From: DTPS01 sp049591295
GTDB taxonomy: Bacteria; Acidobacteriota; UBA4820; DSQY01
Direction: 5' to 3'
DNA length: 38,807 nucleotides
NCBI GenBank assembly: GCA_049591295.1
Contig: JBAWEQ010000125.1
Span: 1 to 38,807, forward strand
Shown: positions 7,656-15,470 of the stretch, piece by piece
How the letters are laid out: each line of letters begins with the position of its first letter
Numbering within the stretch: the first letter of the stretch is position 1
Made by a program: the position numbers and the translations under genes
The notes under the pieces: model-generated
What the model was told of the DNA's origin: nothing
The model's input: only the letters and a program-made list of their open reading frames with translations
Databases searched by the model: none

Positions 7656-8009
7656 ATGGCCAAGATCGCGATTCTCTACTGCAAGAAGGTGAAGGACTAC
7701 TCCTGCATCGCCTGCGCCAAGTGCTACAAGGCCATGCGGGAAAAGAGCGCCGAGTTCGAGCGCTACGACGATGTGGAGCTGGTCGCCATGACCGACTGCG
7801 GCGACTGCCCAGGCGTTGTGGTGCCGAGGGTTAAGCTGCTCAACGAGGTCCTCTCGCGGTTCGACGAGAAGATCGAGGTGATCCACTTCGGCACGTGCGC
7901 CAAGCTGGCCATGGAGACGGCCGCCTGCCCCATCGACTTCGAGGCCACGAAGGCCCTGCTCGAGAACAAGTTCGGCGTCAAGGTAGTGCTCGGGACCCAC
8001 GCCTACTGA
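7656..8009 (+). CDS. CGGC-domain protein (second copy, short)
   Basis: A 117-residue CGGC-family protein. Cysteine clusters: CIACAKC (about 17-23) and TDCGDCPG (about 46-53, the family CGGC motif with Asp for the second Gly), then FGTCAKLAMETAACP (about 77-91). It ends in VVLGTHAY, matching the GTH segment of the paralogue at 2099. Likely a soluble metal- or redox-active carrier; substrate unknown. A weak AAAGGGGGG ribosome site precedes the ATG. It is followed by the selenocysteine peroxiredoxin gene. Confidence 0.8.
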   Translation: MAKIAILYCKKVKDYSCIACAKCYKAMREKSAEFERYDDVELVAMTDCGDCPGVVVPRVKLLNEVLSRFDEKIEVIHFGTCAKLAMETAACPIDFEATKALLENKFGVKVVLGTHAY

Positions 8010-8140
8010 GCGTCGGCCCGGCGAAAGGAGGCCGCATGGCGAAGGCGAAAGACGGCTGCGTGCAACCGGCCGGGGGACCCGTTCTCTCGGCACAGCCGGA
8101 GGCAGATCCGGCGACGGACCAGGGAAAGGAAGGAACAGCC

Positions 8141-8743
8141 ATGGTGGCGAGAGTCGGACAGGCGGCGCCGGACTTCGAGGCCAGCGCCTTCGTGGACGGG
8201 GGCTTCAAGAACGTCAAGCTCTCCGATTTCAAAGGCAAATGGACGGTGCTCTGCTTTTATCCGGGCGATTTCACCTTCGTCTGACCCACCGAATTGGCGG
8301 CGGTCGCCGCCCAGTACGGTGAGCTGACGAAGCTGGGGGTGCAGGTGCTCTCGGTCTCCACGGACAGCCGCTTCAGCCACAAGATCTGGCAGGAGGAGGA
8401 GCTCTCCAAGATGGTCCCGGGCGGGGTGCCCTTCCCCATGCTCTCCGACCAGACGGGCGCCATCGGCCGGGTCTACGGCATCTACGACGAGGCGGCGGGC
8501 GTGGACATCCGCGGCCGGTTCATCATCGACCCCGACGGCATCATCCAAGCGATGGAGGTCCTCACCCCGCCGGTGGGGCGCAACGTGACGGAGCTGACCC
8601 GGCAGGTGAAGGCCTTCCAGCACGTGCGGGCCACGGGCGAAGTGACTCCCTCGGGCTGGCAGCCGGGCAGGCCCACCCTGACGCCCAGCCCCGACCTGGC
8701 CGGCAAGGTATGGAAGCAGTGGAAGGTGGAGAACGCCTTCTGA
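8141..8743 (+). CDS. Selenocysteine-containing peroxiredoxin (in-frame TGA at the peroxidatic position)
   Basis: AhpC/Prx1-type peroxidase reducing H2O2 or organic peroxides. The reading frame is open from 8141 through 8743 except for one TGA at 8282-8284. That codon falls exactly where the peroxidatic Cys belongs: FYPGDFTFV-U-PTEL (family: F-V-C-P-T-E). Conserved thioredoxin-fold features continue after it (LSVSTDSRFSHKIW, then PFPMLSD and GRFIIDPDG), so the downstream half is under protein-level constraint. A SECIS-like hairpin follows the TGA. With read-through the product is 200 residues with Sec48, the normal family length. The resolving Cys of 2-Cys enzymes (V-C-P near the C-terminus) is Thr here (GEVTPSGW), so a 1-Sec mechanism or an external thiol partner is expected. 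ATG 8141 has AAGGAAGG upstream; an in-frame ATG at 8036, with AAGGAGG only 4 nt upstream, would add 35 low-complexity residues. The selenocysteine machinery must be encoded elsewhere. Confidence 0.88.
8288..8320 (+). promoter_or_regulatory. SECIS-like hairpin directly after the recoded TGA
   Basis: Upper stem GGCGGC (8296-8301) pairs perfectly with GCCGCC (8306-8311), closing a GGTC tetraloop (8302-8305). A lower stem ACCG (8288-8291) pairs with CGGT (8317-8320) across an internal loop that includes TT at 8294-8295. The loop begins at nucleotide 21 counted from the T of TGA. In the E. coli fdhF SECIS, as I recall it, the same GGUC loop begins at nucleotide 22 and a U is bulged below it. Loop identity and spacing strongly fit a SelB-binding bacterial SECIS; binding itself is inferred. 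Confidence 0.8.
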
Positions 8744-8852
8744 CGCGACAACGGCCGGCGCGTGCCGGGCGCGGCCCAGAAACGGAGGGGAGGCCCGTGA
8801 TCGCCTCCCCTCCGCACGCCCGAATCGAAAACAACGGGGAGAGGTGCAACCC

Positions 8853-9530
8853 ATGCCCAAGATAGAGCCCTTCGAACGCTACGCCGCTGCCTACGACGCC
8901 TGGTTCGACGTCTACCCCTGGGCCTTCCGTTCGGAGGTGGAGGCTGTGCGCCGGTTCTGGCCGACGGGGTGCGAGGGCCTGGAGGTGGGCGTCGGGACGG
9001 GGCGCTTCGCCGAGGCGCTGGGAATCCGCTGGGGCGTGGAGCCCTCGCCGGCCATGCGGGCCATGGCGGGACACAGGGGCATCGAGGCTCTCGACGGTGT
9101 GGCCGAGACCCTTCCCTTCGGGGACGAGCGCTTCGACGCCCTCCTGATGGTCACCACGCTCTGCTTCCTGGATGACCCCGATCGCGCCCTCGCCGAATGC
9201 CATCGCGTGTTGAGGCCCGGAGGCCTCTTCGTGGCGGGTTTCGTGGATGCCCGCAGCGAGCTGGGAAGGCGCTACGCGGAGCGGCGGGGCGAGAGCCGAT
9301 TCTACGGGGAGGCCCGCTTCTGGAGCGTTCCGGAGGTGGTGGCGGCGCTCGTGCGGCGAAGCTTTTCACCGCCCGCCATGGCCCAGACGCTCTTTGGCCC
9401 GCTGGATTCCATGCGGGAAACGGACCCGGTGAAACCGGGTTATGGAGAGGGCGCCTTCGTGGTCCTGGCCGCGGCCAAGGCGCGCGAGCCGGGAGCCACT
9501 CCAGCCAACCACCGAGGGAGAACAGCATGA
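8853..9530 (+). CDS. Class I SAM-dependent methyltransferase (second of three)
   Basis: A 225-residue Methyltransf_11-type enzyme. It begins with FERYAAAYDAWFD, then motif I LEVGVGTGRFAEALG, the acidic turn GVEPSPAM, ETLPFGDERFDALLMV and VLRPGGLFVAGFVD. Substrate unknown. ATG 8853 preferred over GTG 8844 because GGGGAGAGG lies 8-10 nt upstream of it. Its stop overlaps the start of the next methyltransferase (ATGA at 9527), so the pair is translationally coupled. Confidence 0.83.
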   Translation: MPKIEPFERYAAAYDAWFDVYPWAFRSEVEAVRRFWPTGCEGLEVGVGTGRFAEALGIRWGVEPSPAMRAMAGHRGIEALDGVAETLPFGDERFDALLMVTTLCFLDDPDRALAECHRVLRPGGLFVAGFVDARSELGRRYAERRGESRFYGEARFWSVPEVVAALVRRSFSPPAMAQTLFGPLDSMRETDPVKPGYGEGAFVVLAAAKAREPGATPANHRGRTA

Positions 9531-10177
9531 CGCTTTCCATGGATGAGCTGGCTTCGCGACAGGAACGATTTTGGAAGCGCACGGCCCAGTACCTCGGCCA
9601 CGGCCACGACCGCTTCGCCGCGGCGGCCTTCGTGGCCGAAGCAGCGGGGGCGGGTCCAGGCCAGGCCCTCGACGTGGGAACCGGCAAGGGCCTCATGGCC
9701 ATGGCACTGGTCCGGCGGAACTTTCACGTCACCTCGGTGGACGTCGACCCGGACGAGCAGGCCCTGGCGGCGGAGCTGGCGCGCAAGGCGGACGTGGACG
9801 GCCGGATCGCCTTCGAGCGGGCCGACGCATCGAGGCTTCCCTACCCCGACGGGCGCTTTGACGTGGTGGCCTGCATGGACGCGCTGCATCACTTCGAATC
9901 GGGCGAACCCGTCCTTCGCGAGATGGCCCGCATCCTGAAACCATCCGGGCGCCTCGTGCTGGCCGACTTCTCGGAGGCGGGCTTCGCCCTGGTCGAGCGC
10001 ATCCACTCGGCGGAGGGGCACCTCCACCCGCGGGGTGCCGTCACCATGGCCTGGGCCCTGGAGTTCCTGGAGGGGATCGGCTTCTTCCTGATGGACCGCT
10101 CCAGTGGCCATCTCCAGGATCGAGCCCTGCTCCAGAGAGGCGCAGCCTCGGCCTCGGAAGGAGACACACCGCGATGA
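9527..10177 (+). CDS. Class I SAM-dependent methyltransferase (third of three)
   Basis: A 216-residue methyltransferase: ALDVGTGKGLMAMALVRR (motif I), SVDVDPDEQAL, RLPYPDGRFDVVACMDALHH (motif II region) and LKPSGRLVLADFSEAGF. The C-terminal part (HSAEGHLHPRGAV onward) is shorter than in ubiquinone-type enzymes. ATG starts inside the stop of the preceding gene and its own stop overlaps the next start (ATGA at 10174), so three genes are coupled in a row. An in-frame upstream extension to 9197 exists but overlaps the real preceding gene and is rejected. Confidence 0.83.
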   Translation: MTLSMDELASRQERFWKRTAQYLGHGHDRFAAAAFVAEAAGAGPGQALDVGTGKGLMAMALVRRNFHVTSVDVDPDEQALAAELARKADVDGRIAFERADASRLPYPDGRFDVVACMDALHHFESGEPVLREMARILKPSGRLVLADFSEAGFALVERIHSAEGHLHPRGAVTMAWALEFLEGIGFFLMDRSSGHLQDRALLQRGAASASEGDTPR

Positions 10178-11160
10178 TCCGGCCAGGCCTCGGCAGGTGC
10201 GCCGCGAAAGCTCCAGCAGGACGCCGCCGCGTCTACGGCCCCGTCCCGAGCCGCCGCCTCGGCCTCAGCCTCGGCGTGGACCTCGTCCCCTTCAAGGTCT
10301 GTCCCTACGACTGCATCTACTGCCAGCTCGGCCCCACCCGGCGCCTCACGACGCAACGGGAGGCCTTCTTCCCGGTCGAAGGGCTCGTGGAGGAGGTGAA
10401 GCGCGCCCTGGAACGCGGGCCGCGCCCCGACGTGATCACCCTGGCCGGTTCCGGGGAGCCGACGCTCTATACGCCCCTGGGCGGGCTGATCCAAGCCCTG
10501 AAGGCCGTCACCGACATCCCCGTGGTGCTGCTGACCAACGGTGCCCTCTTCGGCGATCCGGCCCTCCGCCGCGAGGCGGCCCTGGCCGACCGGGTCCTCC
10601 CCAGCCTGGACGCGGGGGACGAGGGCTTCTTCCGGTACGTCAACCGGCCCCATGAAAGCCTCACCCTCGAGTCGGTGGTGGCGGGCCTGGAGGTCTTCCG
10701 TCGTGAATACGCTGGCCCTATCTGGCTGGAGGTGATGGTGCTGGCGGGACTCACGGACCGGGAGCCTCGCCCGCGGCTCATCGCCGAGCAGGCCCGCCGC
10801 ATCGGACCCGACCGCATCCACCTCAACACCCCCGTGCGGCCCTCTGCGCTCGGCCCCGAGGCCATGGCGGAGCCGGAGCGCCTTGAAGAGCTCTGTGCCC
10901 TCTTCACCCCCACCGCCGAGGTCGTGGCCGACTTCACACCCGCTCGGGCCTCCCGGGGCCGTGGAGACAACGACCTTCAGAAAGGGCTCCTGGAACTCCT
11001 CTCCAGGCGCCCCTGCACGATGGAGGACGCCGCCGCCGGGCTCGGCGCGGCCCCCAACGAGGTGGTCAAGGCCCTCGCCGCCCTGGAAGCCGCCGGCCGC
11101 GTCGGAAGCCGAGTGCACGGCCAGCGACGCTTCTACCAAGTCCAGGGAGGCGCCCCATGA
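10174..11160 (+). CDS. Radical SAM protein of the wyosine-synthetase-like group with C-terminal winged helix
   Basis: A 328-residue radical SAM enzyme. YGPVPSRRLGLSLGVDLVP (about 22-40) and the [4Fe-4S] motif C43-P-Y-D-C47-I-Y-C50-Q are the hallmark of the group annotated as wyosine/imidazoG37-related radical SAM proteins, found in many anaerobes without wyosine. GSGEPTLY carries the SAM-binding GEP segment. Residues 270-325 look like a winged helix (KGLLELLSRRPCTMEDAAAG). The true substrate in bacteria is not known; the tRNA name is probably only by homology. Its ATG overlaps the methyltransferase stop and its own stop overlaps the permease start. Confidence 0.83.
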   Translation: MIRPGLGRCAAKAPAGRRRVYGPVPSRRLGLSLGVDLVPFKVCPYDCIYCQLGPTRRLTTQREAFFPVEGLVEEVKRALERGPRPDVITLAGSGEPTLYTPLGGLIQALKAVTDIPVVLLTNGALFGDPALRREAALADRVLPSLDAGDEGFFRYVNRPHESLTLESVVAGLEVFRREYAGPIWLEVMVLAGLTDREPRPRLIAEQARRIGPDRIHLNTPVRPSALGPEAMAEPERLEELCALFTPTAEVVADFTPARASRGRGDNDLQKGLLELLSRRPCTMEDAAAGLGAAPNEVVKALAALEAAGRVGSRVHGQRRFYQVQGGAP

Positions 11161-12191
11161 CCCTCCTGCCCATCCTGAAGGGCGTCCTCGGCGACGCCCT
11201 CATGATCACCGGCTTCGTCTTCGCCATGATGCTCCTCGTGGAGTACCTCAACGTGGCCACGGCGGGCCTGGCGGCGCGGTGGCTCGAAAAACAGGGCGTC
11301 CTGGGCTACGCGGCCGTGGTCCTCGTGGGCACCTTCCCGGGCTGCCTCGGGGCCTTCACCGACGTGACGCTCTACATTCACCGGATCATCTCCCTCGGCG
11401 CCCTCGCGGGGAGCATGGTGGCCGCCTCGGGTGACGAGGCCTTCGTGATGCTGGCGCTCATGCCGAGAACCGCACTCCTCCTGTTTGCCGGACTCTTCCT
11501 GTACGGCCTCGCTCTGGCCTTTGTGGTGGATAGGGTCAGCGGCCGGCGCTGCTACGGCGGGAGCCGGTGCGAAACGGGCCTGGCCGTCCATCCCGAGGAA
11601 CAGGAGCGCCCCCGCCTGGCTTTTCGTCCCTCCTTCCGGGAGTGTTCCTTCCCGAGGGCCGTCCTCTGTGTCGTCCTCGGCCTCTTCGCCCTGGGCGTGG
11701 CCTTCGGAGCCGTGGGACCGGGCGAGTGGAACTGGGTCCGCGTCACGCTGCTTCTGGCCGCGGCCGTCGCCTTCGCGGTGGTCTTCATCGCCCCCGAACA
11801 CTTCCTGGAGGAGCACCTCTACCGCCACGTGGCCCGCGAGCACGTGCCCCGCATCTTCGCGTGGACGCTGGGAGCCCTTTTCGTGATGGCCTGGATCCAG
11901 GTGCAGGGCGGGCCGCTCCAGACCTGGATCCAGACCCATCCAGGTTGGGCAATCCTGGCCGCGGCCCTCATCGGCATTCTCCCGGAATCGGGCCCCCACA
12001 TGCTCTTCGTCGTCGGCTACGCGCAGGGGCTTCTTCCCCTCTCCGTCCTGGTGGCCTCCTCCGTGGTCCAGGACGGCCACGGCATGTTGCCCCTGCTCGC
12101 CGAATCCTGGCGGGAATTCCTCAAGGTCAAGGCCATCACCTTCGCAGCCGGACTGGCGGCGGGATACGGATTGTGTCTCATCGGACAGTAG
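11157..12191 (+). CDS. Putative 10-TM heavy-metal exporter (ArsP_2 type)
   Basis: A 344-residue polytopic membrane protein with 8-10 predicted helices in two halves, each carrying a similar re-entrant motif: GTFPGCLGAFTDVTLYIHR (about 61-79) and GILPESGPHMLFVVG (about 275-289). This matches the putative arsenic/manganese efflux permease family (Pfam ArsP_2, by memory). A hydrophilic loop (about 125-160) with two Cys lies mid-protein. Cys and carboxylates in the motifs suggest metal or metalloid export. ATG overlaps the radical SAM stop. The only transporter in this operon, so it may define what the system handles. Confidence 0.75.
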   Translation: MTLLPILKGVLGDALMITGFVFAMMLLVEYLNVATAGLAARWLEKQGVLGYAAVVLVGTFPGCLGAFTDVTLYIHRIISLGALAGSMVAASGDEAFVMLALMPRTALLLFAGLFLYGLALAFVVDRVSGRRCYGGSRCETGLAVHPEEQERPRLAFRPSFRECSFPRAVLCVVLGLFALGVAFGAVGPGEWNWVRVTLLLAAAVAFAVVFIAPEHFLEEHLYRHVAREHVPRIFAWTLGALFVMAWIQVQGGPLQTWIQTHPGWAILAAALIGILPESGPHMLFVVGYAQGLLPLSVLVASSVVQDGHGMLPLLAESWREFLKVKAITFAAGLAAGYGLCLIGQ

Positions 12192-12220
12192 GAACCCATA
12201 CGACACCCAAGGAGGAACTC

Positions 12221-12601
12221 ATGATGAAGATCGCGATACCCATCGTTCAGGGACAGTTCTCGGACCACTTCGGCGGCGCGGAAGCCTTCGGACTCTTCGA
12301 GGTGGACGAGAGCAACCGGACCATCCTGTCCCACACGTTTGCCCCAGCCCCGGCCCACGAGCGCGGAGCCTTCCCGCGCTGGCTCCGCGAACAGGGCGCC
12401 GACGTCATCCTGGCCGGGGGCATGGGGCCCAGGGCGGTCCAGATGTTCCAGCAGTTCGGCATCCAGGTGGTGGCCGGCGTGGCCGGCGATAGCCCCGAAT
12501 CGGTGGTGCAGGCCTTCCTTGCGGGGACGCTCGTCGCCACCGGCGAACCCTGCGGCGGCGGCCACCTGCACCACTGCGGGGAGCATGGAGAGGAAGACTG
12601 A
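12221..12601 (+). CDS. NifX/NafY-like (dinitrogenase Fe-Mo cofactor carrier family) protein
   Basis: A 126-residue single-domain protein of the NifX/NifB-C/NafY fold: KIAIPIVQGQFSDHFGGAEA at the start (residues 3-22), then ADVILAGGMGPRAVQMFQQF and AGVAGDSPESVVQAFLAG. The C-terminus ends in CGGGHLHHCGEH, a Cys/His-rich tail fit for metal binding. Family members bind metal clusters; most are outside nitrogen fixation, and nothing else here indicates nif. Start fixed by a perfect AAGGAGG 6 nt upstream. Confidence 0.87.
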   Translation: MMKIAIPIVQGQFSDHFGGAEAFGLFEVDESNRTILSHTFAPAPAHERGAFPRWLREQGADVILAGGMGPRAVQMFQQFGIQVVAGVAGDSPESVVQAFLAGTLVATGEPCGGGHLHHCGEHGEED

Positions 12602-12700
12602 GCGGAGGGGCGGAGGGACGGAGGGACGGGAGACCCCTCCCGCCCTCCATCTCTTCTCCCCTGTCCCTTGTCCCCTGTCCCCTGTCCCCTTTCCCTTTTA
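12602..12700 (+). repeat. Simple-sequence tract between operon genes
   Basis: Repeats of CGGAGGGA on the left (12602-12631) and of CCTGTCCC on the right (about 12655-12695). Purine-rich then pyrimidine-rich, so the two halves could pair, but no T-run or clean loop supports a terminator. Of the same nature as the tracts at 7511 and 35715. Confidence 0.65.
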
Positions 12701-12710
12701 GGAGTCCCCC

Positions 12711-12902
12711 ATGAAAGACGCTCACAAACGCGGCGGCGGTCCTTCGGGAACCTGCATCTGCCTCAAGTGCGGCAACAAGGTCCCCCACCAGGCTGGCACA
12801 CCGTGCATGGACACCAAATGCCCCCAGTGCGGTGCTACGATGGTCCGGGAGGGTTCCGAGCACCACCTCCGATTCCTGGAAAAGGTGAAGAAGCCGGGAT
12901 GA
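12711..12902 (+). CDS. Small zinc-ribbon protein
   Basis: A 63-residue protein with a rubredoxin/zinc-ribbon layout: CICLKCGNKVPH (about 15-26) then CPQCGAT (about 37-43), with an extra Cys in GTPCMDTKCPQC. Such four-Cys miniproteins bind one Zn or Fe. TAGGAG ribosome site 6 nt upstream. Paired with the NifX-like gene, as small Cys-rich proteins often are. Last gene of the long run; no terminator seen after it. Confidence 0.78.
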   Translation: MKDAHKRGGGPSGTCICLKCGNKVPHQAGTPCMDTKCPQCGATMVREGSEHHLRFLEKVKKPG

Positions 12903-12969
12903 GAACGCACAGAAACGCGGTTGGGAAGCGCGAGCCGGCGGCTGACGCGAGCCTGAAGAGGCCTTCTCC

Positions 12970-13815
12970 GTGAGGTGGCTCCTCTGGATCGCCGCTGCGG
13001 CCATCGTCTACCAGGCCCTCGTCCTGCTCGTCGTGCGCCTCGGCTGGCGCAACCCGCGCGCGAAGAGCGAGCGAGACCCCTCGTCTCTGGGGCTCGCCTT
13101 CGAGACCGTACGGTTTCCCACCGCCGGAGGAAAGAGCCTTCACGGCTGGTGGATTCCCTCCGGCAACGGGGAGGCGCCCGTCCTCGTTCTCGTGCACGGC
13201 TGGGGCCGCAACGCCGCGCGCATGCTGCCCTACATCGAGATGCTGCACCCAGCGGGCTACGACCTCCTCGCCTTCGACGCGCGGCACCACGGGGAGTCGG
13301 ATGAGGACGGCTACGCCTCCATGCCGAAGTTCTCCGAGGACATCCGTGCCGCGGTGGACGAGGTGCGGCGCATGCGGCCCGAGATCCAAGGGGTTGGCGT
13401 GCTGGGCCTCTCGGTGGGAGGTTCCGCGGCCATTCACGCGGCGGCCCACGACGAGCGGATCCGGGCCGTGGCCACGGTGGGCGCCTTCGCGACGCCCGCC
13501 GATCCCAGGGCGACGCTCGGCCGCTGGTGGTGGATTCTCGGGCCCGGCCTTCCGCTGGCCTTTCGCATGGTGGAGAGGCGCATCGGCCTGCACTTTCGCG
13601 ATATCGCCCCGGAACGCCACATCGGCCGGGCTTCCGCCCGGTTCCTGCTCATCCACGGCGCCGCCGATTCCGTGATCCCCCTCTCCCACGCCCGGCGGCT
13701 CGAATCTGCGGGAGCAGGCAGGGCCCGCCTCTGGCTCCTGCCGGGCCGAGGACACTCGGACCCCCACCGGGAGCCCGCCATGGCCGCTGCGCTCGCCGAG
13801 TTTTTTCATCCTTAG
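12970..13815 (+). CDS. Alpha/beta hydrolase with N-terminal membrane anchor
   Basis: A 281-residue serine hydrolase. Residues 1-22 are hydrophobic (anchor). Oxyanion segment LVHGWGRN, nucleophile elbow GLSVGGS (Ser in the centre), acid in HGAADSVIP and His in PGRGHSDPH complete a catalytic triad. The fold resembles the YqkD/FrsA-like or dipeptidyl-peptidase-like hydrolases; substrate unknown. GTG start, 67 nt after the zinc-ribbon gene, so it may be read with that operon or be separate. Confidence 0.8.
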   Translation: MRWLLWIAAAAIVYQALVLLVVRLGWRNPRAKSERDPSSLGLAFETVRFPTAGGKSLHGWWIPSGNGEAPVLVLVHGWGRNAARMLPYIEMLHPAGYDLLAFDARHHGESDEDGYASMPKFSEDIRAAVDEVRRMRPEIQGVGVLGLSVGGSAAIHAAAHDERIRAVATVGAFATPADPRATLGRWWWILGPGLPLAFRMVERRIGLHFRDIAPERHIGRASARFLLIHGAADSVIPLSHARRLESAGAGRARLWLLPGRGHSDPHREPAMAAALAEFFHP

Positions 13816-13910
13816 GACTGCGGCGACTTCTCGACCACAACCATCGGAAGGCAGTCTGGCGGCCGACGCGCGCTCTCTCTACCCGAGCCTTCGCTCGCCA
13901 GCCGGCGGAT

Positions 13911-15464
13911 TCATTCGGCTACCGGGGGTAGCGCCCTTGCCCCGCCGGCTCTCAGTAGGGGGATGAGGGGCAGAAAGAGCAGGAGTACGCCCGTCATGAG
14001 GGTGAAGACGTCCACGTAGGCCATGACCGACGCCTGCCCCTGCACCTGGCGGAAGAGCAGGCCGACGGAGAGGGACTTGACCGAGTGGGGGTCCAGGCCG
14101 GAGATGGGCTGCAGCGCCCGCCCCATTTTCTGAAGGCGATCGGCGTAGATCGGGTTGAATGCGTCGAGGCGCTCCACGAGCCGAGACTGATGGAACTGCG
14201 CCCGTGTGGCCAGGAGGGTGGAGGAGAGGGCGATGCCGATGGAGCCGGCCTCGTTTCGGACGAGGTTGTAGAGGCCCGTGGACTGTCCCATCTTCTCGGC
14301 GGGCATGGTGCTGTAGGCGGCGGCGGCGATGGAGATGAAGAGGAATCCGGCGCCGAAGCCCTGTAGGAAACGCGCCCCGGCCAGGTATCCGAAGGTCGAA
14401 GCCAGATCGACATCCCAGAGCATGCGCAGGGCTCCCAGCATGCAGGCCACCCCGGCGAACAGGATCCACCGCACGTCGATGCGGTGCACGATTCTCCCCG
14501 CCACGATCATGGCCAGGAGGGAGGCCACCCCGCCCGGGGCGAGGATGAGCCCCGCCCATGTGGCCGTGTAGCCCAGCAGGTTCTGGACGTAGAGGGGGAT
14601 CAGGAGCAGGGTGGCGTAGAGGACAAAGTACTGGAAGAAGGAGAGGGAAACGCCCGCCGCGAACTCCTTGTTCTTCAAGACCGACAGGTCCAGCAGCGGA
14701 TGGTCGTGCGTGAAGGAGCGCCAGATGAGCAGGGCGATGCCGAGAACGGCAACGAAGGCCGCGACCTGGATGAAGTGGCTCTTGAACCAGTCGAGCCGCT
14801 CGCCCCGGCTCAGCACCACCTCGAGCCCTCCCAGCCCCAGCGTGATGAAGGCGAGGCTCCAGAGATCCACCCGGCCCTCGGGCTTGCGGATATAGTCCGG
14901 GTCGTGCACGAAGAACAGGGCGAGAACCACCGCCAGGACTCCGAGCGGGATGTTGATGTAGAAGATCCAGCGCCAGCCCCAGTTGTCGGTGATCCAGCCG
15001 CCGAGGATGGGGCCGATGATGGGGCCGAAGACCACCCCAACGCCGAAGTAGGAGAGCGCGCGGCCCCGTTCCCGTGGCGGGAAGGCCTCCAGCAGGATGG
15101 CTTGGCTCATGGGGACGATGATCCCGCCGGAGAGCCCCTGCAGCACGCGCATGACGACCATGAATGTGAGGTTGGGGGCCGCGCCGCTGCCCAGGGAGGC
15201 GAGGGTGAAGGCCACCACGCTGAGCAGGTAGATGCGGCGCCTTCCGAAGAAGTTCCCCAGCCAGCCCGTGATCGGCACGATGATGGCATTGGCCACGAGG
15301 TAGGAGGTGATGACCCAGGTGATCTCGTCGATGCTCGCCGAAAAGCTCCCCTGCATGTGCGGCAGGGCCACGTTGGCCACGGAGGTGTCCACGGCCTGCA
15401 TCATGGAGGCCAGCATCGTGGCCACGGTGATCATCCCCCGACTGGCTTCGCCGTTGTTGCTCAT
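13911..15464 (-). CDS. DHA2-family MFS multidrug efflux pump (EmrB type)
   Basis: A 517-residue protein with about 14 transmembrane helices. MFS drug-antiporter signatures: AVDTSVANVALPHMQGSF (about 24-41), GWLGNFFGRRRIYLL (motif A) and RVLQGLSGGIIVPMSQAIL (motif C region). Exports drugs or amphipathic compounds with proton motive force. AGGAG ribosome site overlaps the end of the upstream ABC permease gene, so it is the last gene of the MarR-ABC-MFS operon. No membrane-fusion (EmrA) partner nearby. Confidence 0.88.
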   Translation of the reverse strand: MSNNGEASRGMITVATMLASMMQAVDTSVANVALPHMQGSFSASIDEITWVITSYLVANAIIVPITGWLGNFFGRRRIYLLSVVAFTLASLGSGAAPNLTFMVVMRVLQGLSGGIIVPMSQAILLEAFPPRERGRALSYFGVGVVFGPIIGPILGGWITDNWGWRWIFYINIPLGVLAVVLALFFVHDPDYIRKPEGRVDLWSLAFITLGLGGLEVVLSRGERLDWFKSHFIQVAAFVAVLGIALLIWRSFTHDHPLLDLSVLKNKEFAAGVSLSFFQYFVLYATLLLIPLYVQNLLGYTATWAGLILAPGGVASLLAMIVAGRIVHRIDVRWILFAGVACMLGALRMLWDVDLASTFGYLAGARFLQGFGAGFLFISIAAAAYSTMPAEKMGQSTGLYNLVRNEAGSIGIALSSTLLATRAQFHQSRLVERLDAFNPIYADRLQKMGRALQPISGLDPHSVKSLSVGLLFRQVQGQASVMAYVDVFTLMTGVLLLFLPLIPLLRAGGARALPPVAE

Positions 15465-15470
15465 GGTCTC

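Noticed and set aside
7895..8284. Two separate genes, or a frameshifted peroxiredoxin pseudogene
   Set aside because: Both halves are in the same frame and separated only by TGA at the catalytic Cys codon, followed by a SECIS-like hairpin; recoding explains it better than decay.
4890..10177. Calling the methyltransferases ArsM (arsenite methyltransferase)
   Set aside because: None shows the set of conserved cysteines that binds arsenite in classical ArsM; substrate left open.
12221..12601. Evidence of nitrogen fixation
   Set aside because: The NifX/NafY-like family is widespread outside nif; no nitrogenase or nif assembly gene is in the window.
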